This document shows positions 46,010-53,222 of a stretch of 64,000 bases of DNA, one piece after another. Location of the stretch: contig JALHQT010000001.1 in NCBI GenBank assembly GCA_022841825.1, positions 806,001 to 870,000 of the forward strand, read 5' to 3'. The notes beneath the pieces were generated by a model. That model was not told where the DNA came from. It did no database searches and saw nothing but the letters and a program-made list of their open reading frames with translations. Numbering within the stretch: position 1 is the first letter of the stretch; the number at the start of each line of letters is the position of its first letter. The DNA is from Anaerolineae bacterium. GTDB taxonomy: Bacteria; Chloroflexota; Anaerolineae; Aggregatilineales; Phototrophicaceae. Both the position numbers and the translations under genes were made by a program.

Positions 46010-47362
46010 TTAGCCGCCGATGGTCGCGTTGTAATCGGCAAGTGCCGCGTCCGCCGCCGCCTTTGCCGCCTCCAGCGACGCTGTAACATCCTGCCCACCA
46101 TCGACGATCGATTGCAGCGCCTGAATCAACGCTCCACGCACCTCCGGCGCAGGACCGATGACCGCGCCCGCATTCGCGACGTTTCCACCCTGTGCCTGGA
46201 GCTGATCGATGGCGATGCGATACGCCGGATTTTCATCGAACCATCCGCTTTCGGACAGCGCATCGAGAGAAGTCTGCCGCACAGGGAAATAGCCGGTACC
46301 TTGATGCCACTGCATATCGTAATCAGTGGTCGTCAGAAAGAAGATGAAATCGATGGCAGCGCGCGTCTCCTCGTCCGTGTGCCCCGCTGTCACCCACAGA
46401 CTGCCGCCCCCGATGGTACCGCCGTTGGTCGCATCTGCGTTTGGCGCTGGCAGCGGCGCGATGCCAAGGTCGATACCAAAAACCCCGGAGAAGCGCTGAA
46501 ACAATCCAATGCCAGCGGTGCTGTTAATGGTCATCGCCGTATTTTTACCCAGGAACGCCTGACCTTCACCGTTGTAGTCATCAGGTGTGCCGCTGTAAAC
46601 GTAGTAGCCTGCGTCGCCAAGCTGCTTGAACCAGTTTACGACCGTCAGCATCTCCGGGCTTGTAAACAGCGCCTCGCTGGCGCGCGCAGCACGCCCGTTG
46701 TCATTGTTGACGAACAAGCCGCCCTGCATCGCCACCCACTGCTCCGCAAACCAGGTAGACATCGGCCAGTTGATGCACCCGCCCGTCGGGCGCGTGTCTT
46801 CCGGCAGCGACATGATTGCTTCGCAGGCGGCGAGGATTTCGTCAAACGTCGTGGGCGGTGCATCCGGATCAAGACCTGCCGCCTCGAACATGCCGCGATT
46901 GTAGTACAGCAGCGGATTGCTGGCGTTCCAGGGCATCGACCATAGCGCGCCTTCGATGCGGTAGAAGTTCAGAAGCTGCGGGATAACATCCTCGAGACTC
47001 GCTAACTGCTCCGCGCTGGCGATACCTTCGACAGGCACAAACAACTGCGAGTCATAGGCGAGTTGTGTCAGCCCTTCTTCGACCAGCACGATCTCTGGGG
47101 CACTGCCTTGCTGCGCGCTGAGAAGCGCCGTATTGAACAGCTCGGTGTAGTCGGTGCTGGGCGACGATACCGTCACCTGTACATCGGTACGCTCTGCCAT
47201 GAAAGCATCCGCGACCGCCTGGATAAGCTCCCCGCGATCATCATTTTCGCCGCCAAAGATATGGACGAATTCGATCTGAATGGCTCGATCCTGCGCGCTT
47301 AAAGGCATGACGCCAACGATCAGTGCCAACAGCAGGCAAAACAACAGTGAACTTCGTTTCAC
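46010..47362 (-). CDS. Extracellular solute-binding protein, family 1
   Basis: 450 aa, exported (signal peptide MKRSSLLFCLLLALIVGVMP, cleavage near SAQ). It shows the family-1 pattern of sugar-binding proteins: IEFVHIFGGENDDRGELIQ, LWSMPWNASNPLLYYNRGMF, PPTTFDEILAACEAI and GTIGGGSLWVTAGHTDEETRAA. The overall pattern resembles UgpB-like proteins. The GTG start is preceded by GGAGG; a TTG at 47383 extends the frame but adds no signal. It is the first gene of the importer operon, with its own promoter candidate. No ATPase gene is present, so a shared MsmK/UgpC-type ATPase is expected elsewhere. Confidence 0.92.
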   Translation of the reverse strand: MKRSSLLFCLLLALIVGVMPLSAQDRAIQIEFVHIFGGENDDRGELIQAVADAFMAERTDVQVTVSSPSTDYTELFNTALLSAQQGSAPEIVLVEEGLTQLAYDSQLFVPVEGIASAEQLASLEDVIPQLLNFYRIEGALWSMPWNASNPLLYYNRGMFEAAGLDPDAPPTTFDEILAACEAIMSLPEDTRPTGGCINWPMSTWFAEQWVAMQGGLFVNNDNGRAARASEALFTSPEMLTVVNWFKQLGDAGYYVYSGTPDDYNGEGQAFLGKNTAMTINSTAGIGLFQRFSGVFGIDLGIAPLPAPNADATNGGTIGGGSLWVTAGHTDEETRAAIDFIFFLTTTDYDMQWHQGTGYFPVRQTSLDALSESGWFDENPAYRIAIDQLQAQGGNVANAGAVIGPAPEVRGALIQALQSIVDGGQDVTASLEAAKAAADAALADYNATIGG

Positions 47363-47409
47363 AGCACACCCCTCCGCTTCCAATCATGAGGCGGAAAGCA
47401 TAACGCGAA

Positions 47410-47438
47410 ATGTTAAAGTGTGCGCATAGGAATGTTAA
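47410..47438 (-). promoter_or_regulatory. Sigma-70-type promoter of the sugar ABC operon
   Basis: On the minus strand TTAACA (5/6), a 17-nt spacer and TAACAT (4/6), about 48 nt before the GTG of the binding protein. Confidence 0.5.
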
Positions 47439-47492
47439 GAGCGTTACACGCAAGGGTCCTCCAAAGGGCGGATGTCCTGCTGAAAAGCGCCG

Positions 47493-47501
47493 TGCTATAC
47501 T
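47493..47501 (+). promoter_or_regulatory. Extended -10 element upstream of the ABC-F leader
   Basis: TGCTATACT, an extended -10 with a 5/6 hexamer, about 65 nt before the candidate leader peptide and 230 nt before the ABC-F gene. The -35 region is weak. The gap 47363-47730 between the sugar importer and the ABC-F gene holds this element, the divergent promoter, the leader peptide and a long-range stem. Confidence 0.45.
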
Positions 47502-47567
47502 TTGCGTGTTGGGACTGCATCACCCGATGCCCTCCCAGCTTCTACCGCTCCTAGCGAAAGGTCGCAC

Positions 47568-47594
47568 ATGCGTCAGGACAGCAGCACCCGTTAA
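47568..47594 (+). CDS. Candidate leader peptide of the ABC-F gene
   Basis: Eight codons (MRQDSSTR) and a TAA stop, with GAAAGG placed 6 nt before the ATG, a good ribosome binding site in an otherwise non-coding leader. The stop codon directly abuts the left arm of the inverted repeat that precedes the ABC-F gene. Antibiotic-resistance ABC-F genes are known to be controlled by ribosome stalling on short upstream ORFs, so this arrangement fits that mechanism. No conservation data are available here. Confidence 0.45.
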   Translation: MRQDSSTR

Positions 47595-47690
47595 CCCGAT
47601 ACGGAATGCCTCCGCTGCTGCTCGATTCGTGTGCCGTGCGCGTATCACTCTGCGCCTGCCAGTTGCATAAGCATGTTATTCCGTAACGGG
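47595..47690 (+). promoter_or_regulatory. Long-range stem in the ABC-F leader (attenuator candidate)
   Basis: Left arm CCCGATACGGAA (47595-47606) pairs with right arm TTCCGTAACGGG (47679-47690) with one mismatch in 12. The stem starts right after the leader peptide stop and closes 40 nt before the ABC-F ATG. The right arm is followed by a pyrimidine-rich tract (TCTTCGCTTCGTTC). A ribosome paused on the leader would cover the left arm. Confidence 0.4.
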
Positions 47691-47730
47691 TCTTCGCTTC
47701 GTTCAAGCAGACGCCGAAAGGAACATCCCT

Positions 47731-49353
47731 ATGCAAACGCTCTCTGTAACAGACCTGACAAAATATTACGGCGCGCAGCGCGTCCTGAACGACATCCGTT
47801 TTCACCTCAACGAAGGCGAACGACTTGGCATCGTCGGCGCGAATGGCGTCGGCAAATCGACCCTGATCAGGATTATCGCGGGCGAAGTCACCGCCGATCA
47901 GGGTCGAGTCAGCATCCGCAAAGATGCTGACCGGGGTTACCTGGCACAGGTGCAAACGCAGGATCAGCGGGCGACACTGCGCGACTGGCTCTACCAGGCG
48001 CTCACCCACATCCACGACCTTGAGCGGCAGATGCGCGCATTGGAAGTCGCTATGGCAGCAGGCGACGCTGGCGCACTCGACCAATACGGCGATGTTGCCC
48101 ATCGCTACGAGCTGCTCGGCGGCTACGACCTGGACGCGCGGATCGACATCGTCTTTTCCGGACTCGGCATCGCCCATCTGGATCGTGAGCGAAGGGTCAG
48201 CAGCTTCAGCGGCGGCGAGACGACACGCATCGCGCTCGCATTGCTCCTGCTGCGGTCGCCCGACCTGCTGCTGCTGGACGAGCCAACCAATCACCTGGAT
48301 GCCGCCGCCTTGGAATGGTTGGAAGGCTACCTGCGACGCCATCATGGGAGCGCCCTGGTCGTTTCGCACGACCGCGAGTTTCTCAACCGCACCGTCAATG
48401 CCATCCTGGAGATCGACGAGCACACGCGCAGCGCGCGCCGCTTCCCCGGCGATTATGACGCGTACCGCGCTCAGAAGGCAGTAGAACGTCAGCGATGGGA
48501 GCAGGACTACGCCGCGCAGCAGGATGAGATCAAGACGCTTCAAATCGAAATCAAGCAGGGTGCGCGTCGCAACGACAATTATCGCGCGCATACCGATGGC
48601 GATAAGCTCCTGCGCAACGCCAAGATCGCCAACCACGAATCGACCGTCTCCAAGCGCGTGCGTGATGCAGAAACACGACTGGCGCATTTGCTGCGCGACC
48701 CGATCCCCAAGCCTCCCAAGCCGCTCCAGTTCGACGCCGATTTTGACCCGGCGCTGATGGCGAGCCACTTCGCCTTGCGCGCGCAGGGCATCACGAAGTC
48801 CTACAGCGGGCGCACGATCCTGAGCGACGTGAGCTTCGATATTCCGAACAGCGCGCGGATCGCGATCACTGGAGAAAATGGCGTGGGCAAATCGACGCTG
48901 CTGCGCATCCTGGCGGGCGTCGAAGCGGCGGACGCCGGGAGCGTGCAGCGCGCGCCGACGGTACAAATCGGCTACATGCCACAAGATGAACCGCCGCAGC
49001 GGGGTACGGTCTACGACGTGTTCGCCAGCACCGCCAGTGGAGCGCCGAAAGAGATCATGAATCAGTTGATCTGGACGGGCTTGTTCCGCTTCGACGAGGT
49101 TGAGACGGAGGTGATGAATCTGAGCGCCGGGCAGCGCCGCAAGCTGACGCTGGCGCGGCTGATGGCGAGCCGCGCTAACCTGCTGCTGCTCGACGAGCCG
49201 ACCAATCATCTAAGCCCCGACGTGCTGGAGGAGCTTGAAGACGCGCTGCGCAGCTTCCCCGGCACGATCATCGCCATCTCGCATGATCGCCGATTCCTGG
49301 AGGGTTTTAGGGGCGAGCAATGGGAAGTGCGCGATAATCAGATTTGGAGGTAA
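47731..49353 (+). CDS. ABC-F family ATPase (ribosome-associated)
   Basis: 540 aa, two ABC domains, no membrane part. Walker A motifs GANGVGKST and GENGVGKST; signatures FSGGETTRIAL and LSAGQRRKLTLARL (the second departs from LSGGQ); both Walker B motifs read LLLLDEPTNHL. The domains are joined by the charged helical P-site linker typical of ABC-F (AAQQDEIKTLQIEIKQGARR and following). ABC-F proteins act at the ribosomal E site in translation control or antibiotic protection. Here the linker is of ordinary length, so the class (Uup/YdiF-like or resistance type) is open. AAGGA precedes the ATG. Confidence 0.93.
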   Translation: MQTLSVTDLTKYYGAQRVLNDIRFHLNEGERLGIVGANGVGKSTLIRIIAGEVTADQGRVSIRKDADRGYLAQVQTQDQRATLRDWLYQALTHIHDLERQMRALEVAMAAGDAGALDQYGDVAHRYELLGGYDLDARIDIVFSGLGIAHLDRERRVSSFSGGETTRIALALLLLRSPDLLLLDEPTNHLDAAALEWLEGYLRRHHGSALVVSHDREFLNRTVNAILEIDEHTRSARRFPGDYDAYRAQKAVERQRWEQDYAAQQDEIKTLQIEIKQGARRNDNYRAHTDGDKLLRNAKIANHESTVSKRVRDAETRLAHLLRDPIPKPPKPLQFDADFDPALMASHFALRAQGITKSYSGRTILSDVSFDIPNSARIAITGENGVGKSTLLRILAGVEAADAGSVQRAPTVQIGYMPQDEPPQRGTVYDVFASTASGAPKEIMNQLIWTGLFRFDEVETEVMNLSAGQRRKLTLARLMASRANLLLLDEPTNHLSPDVLEELEDALRSFPGTIIAISHDRRFLEGFRGEQWEVRDNQIWR

Positions 49354-49382
49354 TGCGAGGCAGCACACGAAGGTAAACGCGC

Positions 49383-50630
49383 ATGGCATCGATCGATGAT
49401 CTCACCGGAACCATGAAACAACCAGACGATGCCTTCGATACCGAGTTAGGCAGGCAGATCGCCGAAGACATCGTCTGCAATCGCGAGGGGCGGCTCTCAG
49501 AGCGGCAGAAAAGCTCTCTGCGCAAACGCGTGCGGGCAGCGCAGGAGAACAAATTACCCGACGAAGCCATTCGAGAGTCTGCAACTCCTGCACTTGCTAT
49601 AGGGGCAATCATTGGGCTTGTATCCTTCTTGGTGATGGGTATGCTGCTGGTTCCATTGCTCCTTAACCTGACACTATCAGCCATGTTCGCCTCTATGGGT
49701 ATCCCGGCTACTGCTCATATGCTGCGGCGTATTTCAAACGTTGACCCTGAACTTGGGATTGCCGATCCTGGTCAGCAATCGAACTGGTGGCGCACACTCG
49801 CACCAGGAATCACACGTATTGAAGGAAGAATCGTATTTGAAGAACAGGACCGAATTAAGGTAGGTGGCGTTCGGCACATTATCGAACCACAAATTGCGGA
49901 ATGGCTCAAACGGTATGGCCACACTTATGGGGCTGTGTACAGCTTGGTAGACCTTAAGCCGTTCCGCGTGCTGAGTTTCGAGCCGCTCCCGCCACCGAGT
50001 GAGCTGCCTCCTGTAGTGGAGCAACCAAGACAAATGGAGACCATTCCCTGGATGCCAGAGGATGATTTGGCACTGGGAAAGGCCCTGCGCACACAGGTGG
50101 TTATCGAACCTTTTGAGATTACCCCTGAAGTCAACACGATTGAGACATTTCGAAAGAACGTGGAAGGAATGCTGAGTGTTGAGCAAGAGACATTGCTCTC
50201 GTCAGCAGAAACCGTCTATACGCGCAAACCCAATTCCAGCGAAATTCGTCAGCTGCACCTACAAGGACGTGCAAGCGCTCCTACACTACGAGACGACATC
50301 CAATATATCGAAGGCAGCTCACGCTTCGGTTATCGCTATGATGGGTGGAGGAAACTCCCGACGATAACTATCGGCGGACAACACTTCCGCGTGACGCAGG
50401 AACTGTGGGACGAAATGAAGGCGATTGGCGGGCGCATGGGCATCCACTACCTCAAGCCGATGAGCATCCCTATCCTGCTGTCGATCCAGCCGCTGCCGCT
50501 GCGCGATCTGCCGACCGAGGAAGACCTCAGGCGCGTCGTCGGCATCGGCAGCGATGGTGAATTCGTGTATGCAGATGAGATAAGCGCAAGCAGCGACGAA
50601 AAACCGAAACGCACGATCAATCGGGACTGA
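49383..50630 (+). CDS. Membrane protein of unknown function
   Basis: 415 aa, not recognised. Residues 1-65 are charged and helical (LSERQKSSLRKRVRAAQENK). Two hydrophobic segments at about 68-112 (ALAIGAIIGLVSFLVMGMLL, LTLSAMFASMGIP) form a hairpin in the membrane. The rest is soluble with beta-strands (PGITRIEGRIVFEEQDRIKV, RVTQELWDEMKAIGGRMGIH). The middle (about 49,600-50,350) is visibly richer in A and T than the gene's ends and its neighbours. It follows the ABC-F gene by 29 nt and overlaps the convergent menE end by 14 nt. Confidence 0.7.
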   Translation: MASIDDLTGTMKQPDDAFDTELGRQIAEDIVCNREGRLSERQKSSLRKRVRAAQENKLPDEAIRESATPALAIGAIIGLVSFLVMGMLLVPLLLNLTLSAMFASMGIPATAHMLRRISNVDPELGIADPGQQSNWWRTLAPGITRIEGRIVFEEQDRIKVGGVRHIIEPQIAEWLKRYGHTYGAVYSLVDLKPFRVLSFEPLPPPSELPPVVEQPRQMETIPWMPEDDLALGKALRTQVVIEPFEITPEVNTIETFRKNVEGMLSVEQETLLSSAETVYTRKPNSSEIRQLHLQGRASAPTLRDDIQYIEGSSRFGYRYDGWRKLPTITIGGQHFRVTQELWDEMKAIGGRMGIHYLKPMSIPILLSIQPLPLRDLPTEEDLRRVVGIGSDGEFVYADEISASSDEKPKRTINRD

Positions 50631-52179
50631 GCAGCGAGCGTACCGCCGCGCGATCCACCTTGCCCGATGCGGTCAGCGGCAGCGCATCGATGAAGTGCCA
50701 GACGCGCGGCACCTTGTAGCCCGCCAGATGCTGACGAGCATAGGCGTCAAGGGCAGCGATTGTAGCGTCATGAGCAGCGGCGGACGCCATGAATGGCGTC
50801 CTGACGGCGTCCGATAGAGCGATCACCGCCGCGACCTGCTGACCCCACTCCGCGCTGGGGATGCCGACGACCGCCACCTCGCGCACATCGGGATGCGCCG
50901 CCAACACCCGCTCAATTTCGGCGGGATAGACATTCTCTCCCCCCGTCACGATCAAGTCGCTGCGCCGCTGCACGATGAACAAATCGCCATCCGCATCGCG
51001 ATACCCCAGGTCGCCCGTGCGGTAGCCCTCCTGATATGGCAGATAGGCAGGTGTGCCCCACTGCGTCAGCGGGATGTCCGGCGGCGTCTCGCCAACGTAG
51101 CCGAACATCACATTCGGTCCCTGCACAATGATCTCACCAATCTCGCCCGCTTGCATGTCGTGTCCCTGCGCATCTACCACACGCACACGCATGAAGGGCA
51201 GCGGCTTGCCGACCGTACCTGGCTTAGCGCGCGCTTCGTCCGGCAGCGCGGTACACACCTGCGATCCCGCCTCGGTCAGCCCATAGGTCGGCGCAATCGG
51301 GATGCCGCGATCGAGCGCCTCTATCGCCATTACAGGGTCGAGCGCCGCCCCGCCAATCAGCACCAGCCGCACGCTCTCTGGAAACGGATTGCCCGCCGTC
51401 TCGCGCAGAAGCCGATGCAGCATCGTCGGCACCAGTGAAATCAGCGTCGCCCGATGCTGCGCAGCCGCCTCAACGACCGCCAGCGCATCGAAGCGATCCA
51501 TGACGATGAGCGGGGCACGGCACAGACACACGCGCACGATCATCGCCAGCCCACCGACATGATAGAGCGGTAGCGAGAGTAGCCAACGGTCGTTCGGTTC
51601 GTTGCCCAGACGCAGCGTGGACGCCATCGACGCGTAATAGAGGTTGTTGAAGGTGAGCTGCGCGCCTTTCGGTCGCCCGCTCGTGCCGCTGGTGAAGACG
51701 ACCAATGCGAACGCCTGCCGTGTGAATTCGCCCTGCCCCCAGCGGTCGAATTCATGCGGCATCGGATGGGCGAAACCGGCGATACCCTCGTGCGGTTCCA
51801 GCGGATGCGCCGGGACACCCAGTTGCGTGAAATACTCCGCGGGTCGGCTCGCCTCGACGATGACCGCCGTGCAGCCCGCTGTCGTCACGCCATAGCGCAG
51901 TTCGTCCAGAGTCAGCCGCGTGTTCAGCGGTACTGCCGTCGCGCCCAGCCGCCAGATTGCCCAGGCAAGCACGACATATTCGGCGCAGTTCGGCAGCAGG
52001 ATGCCAACGCGCGCGCCCGCCCCGATGCCCAAGTTGTCCAATCCTGCCGCCATGAAGCCGACGTAGATGTTGAGCGTCTCATAATCCCACGCCAGATCGC
52101 CCTGAATGAGCGCCAGCGCATCCGGCTTTTCCTGTGCTGCCTGCATCAGCCAATCCGGCTGCGTGAAGCCTTTGGGCAT
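50617..52179 (-). CDS. menE: o-Succinylbenzoate-CoA ligase (MenE-like)
   Basis: 520 aa acyl-adenylate enzyme that would activate o-succinylbenzoate to its CoA ester in menaquinone synthesis. ANL-superfamily motifs are present: P-loop LVVFTSGTSGRPKG, the A5 motif APTYGLTEAGSQV, A7/A8 region YRTGDLGYRDADGDL and VQRRSDLIVTGGENVYP, and the catalytic Lys near the end (PLTASGKVDR). It starts 3 nt after menB, and both are translated from the same transcript. The assignment as MenE rather than a general acyl-CoA ligase rests on the men context. Confidence 0.88.
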   Translation of the reverse strand: MPKGFTQPDWLMQAAQEKPDALALIQGDLAWDYETLNIYVGFMAAGLDNLGIGAGARVGILLPNCAEYVVLAWAIWRLGATAVPLNTRLTLDELRYGVTTAGCTAVIVEASRPAEYFTQLGVPAHPLEPHEGIAGFAHPMPHEFDRWGQGEFTRQAFALVVFTSGTSGRPKGAQLTFNNLYYASMASTLRLGNEPNDRWLLSLPLYHVGGLAMIVRVCLCRAPLIVMDRFDALAVVEAAAQHRATLISLVPTMLHRLLRETAGNPFPESVRLVLIGGAALDPVMAIEALDRGIPIAPTYGLTEAGSQVCTALPDEARAKPGTVGKPLPFMRVRVVDAQGHDMQAGEIGEIIVQGPNVMFGYVGETPPDIPLTQWGTPAYLPYQEGYRTGDLGYRDADGDLFIVQRRSDLIVTGGENVYPAEIERVLAAHPDVREVAVVGIPSAEWGQQVAAVIALSDAVRTPFMASAAAHDATIAALDAYARQHLAGYKVPRVWHFIDALPLTASGKVDRAAVRSLLSPD

Positions 52180-52182
52180 ATT

Positions 52183-53058
52183 CTATGGTCGCCAGGGGTA
52201 CTTGCGATACTGCGGCTTGCGCTTCTGGACGTAGGCGTTGCGCCCCTCCTGCCCCTCTTCCGTCATGTAGAAGAGCAACGTCGCATCGCCCGCCAACTGC
52301 TGAATGCCCGTCTGACCGTCGACATCCGCGTTCATCGACGCCTTGAGCAAGCGGATCGCCAGCGGCGAGTGCTGCAAGATCTCGTTCGCCCACCCCACGC
52401 CTTCGACTTCCAACTGTTCCAGCGGCACGACCGTGTTGACCAGCCCCATCTCAAGCGCCTGCTGTGCATCGTACTGGCGGCACAGATACCAGATTTCGCG
52501 CGCCTTCTTCTGCCCGACGATGCGCGCCAGATAGCTGCTGCCGTAGCCGCCGTCGAAGCTGCCGACGCGCGGACCCGTCTGCCCAAAGATAGCGTTATCC
52601 GCCGCGATGCTCAGATCGCAGATGACATGCAGCACATGCCCACCGCCAATGGCATAGCCGGAGATCAGCGCGATCACGACCTTGGGGATCGTACGGATAA
52701 TGCGTTGCAGCGGCAGCACATTCAGGCGCGCCACATTGTCCGTACCGACATAACCCGCATCGCCGCGCTTCTTCTGGTCGCCGCCGCTGCAAAACGCCCA
52801 CTTGCCATCCTTGGCGGGACCATTCCCGGTCAGCAGGATGACGCCGACATCCGAGTCTTCCCAGACATGCATAAAGGCGTCCGTCATCTCGCGGATTGTG
52901 TCGGGCGTGAAGGCGTTGCGCACATCCGGGCGGTTGAAGGCGATGCGCGCAATGCCGTCCGTCTTCTCGTACGTGATCTCCGTGTATTCGTTGACCGTCT
53001 CCCACTCCGCCGCCTTGATCATCTGGCGCGGCTCCGTAGTCGTTCCGTGATCGCTCAT
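52183..53058 (-). CDS. menB: 1,4-Dihydroxy-2-naphthoyl-CoA synthase
   Basis: About 291 aa crotonase-fold enzyme that closes the second ring of the naphthoquinone. Highly characteristic MenB segments: [68 protein letters not shown] (oxyanion/active-site Asp region), [18 protein letters not shown] and [16 protein letters not shown] 5 nt ahead supports the start MSDHG. It is separated from menD by a 146-nt spacer with a large inverted repeat, and is followed immediately by menE. Confidence 0.95.
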   Translation of the reverse strand: MSDHGTTTEPRQMIKAAEWETVNEYTEITYEKTDGIARIAFNRPDVRNAFTPDTIREMTDAFMHVWEDSDVGVILLTGNGPAKDGKWAFCSGGDQKKRGDAGYVGTDNVARLNVLPLQRIIRTIPKVVIALISGYAIGGGHVLHVICDLSIAADNAIFGQTGPRVGSFDGGYGSSYLARIVGQKKAREIWYLCRQYDAQQALEMGLVNTVVPLEQLEVEGVGWANEILQHSPLAIRLLKASMNADVDGQTGIQQLAGDATLLFYMTEEGQEGRNAYVQKRKPQYRKYPWRP

Positions 53059-53102
53059 CTCTACCTTACACTCCATGTGTATACGTAAATACTACGTTTT
53101 CG

Positions 53103-53222
53103 AGCAAATTAGCGAATGAGCAGATTAGCTTTTGAGCTTGATAATCGGCTAGCTTGATAGCTTTTTCTTCGGCTATCGAGCTACTCAGCTATCAAGCTAA
53201 TGGGCTAATTCGCTATCTTGCT
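53103..53222. repeat. Nested inverted repeat between menD and menB
   Basis: About 120 nt of AT-richer sequence built from AGCTA/TAGCT words. Outer arms 53103-53130 and 53195-53222 pair imperfectly (blocks AGCTAAT, ATTCGCTA and TTGCT). A competing perfect 13-bp stem is formed by 53150-53162 (TAGCTTGATAGCT) and 53187-53199. The right outer arm covers the last codons of menD. It could be a transcript-processing or attenuation element, or a small mobile repeat. Confidence 0.6.

Noticed and set aside
45944-46945. 333-aa plus-strand open frame
   Set aside because: Antisense to the sugar-binding protein and permease genes, no motifs.
47551-49209. 552-aa minus-strand open frame
   Set aside because: Antisense to the ABC-F gene, whose motifs are unambiguous. 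It also covers the leader region only by chance.
51754-53088. 444-aa plus-strand open frame
   Set aside because: Antisense to menE and menB, Arg/His-rich and without domain motifs.
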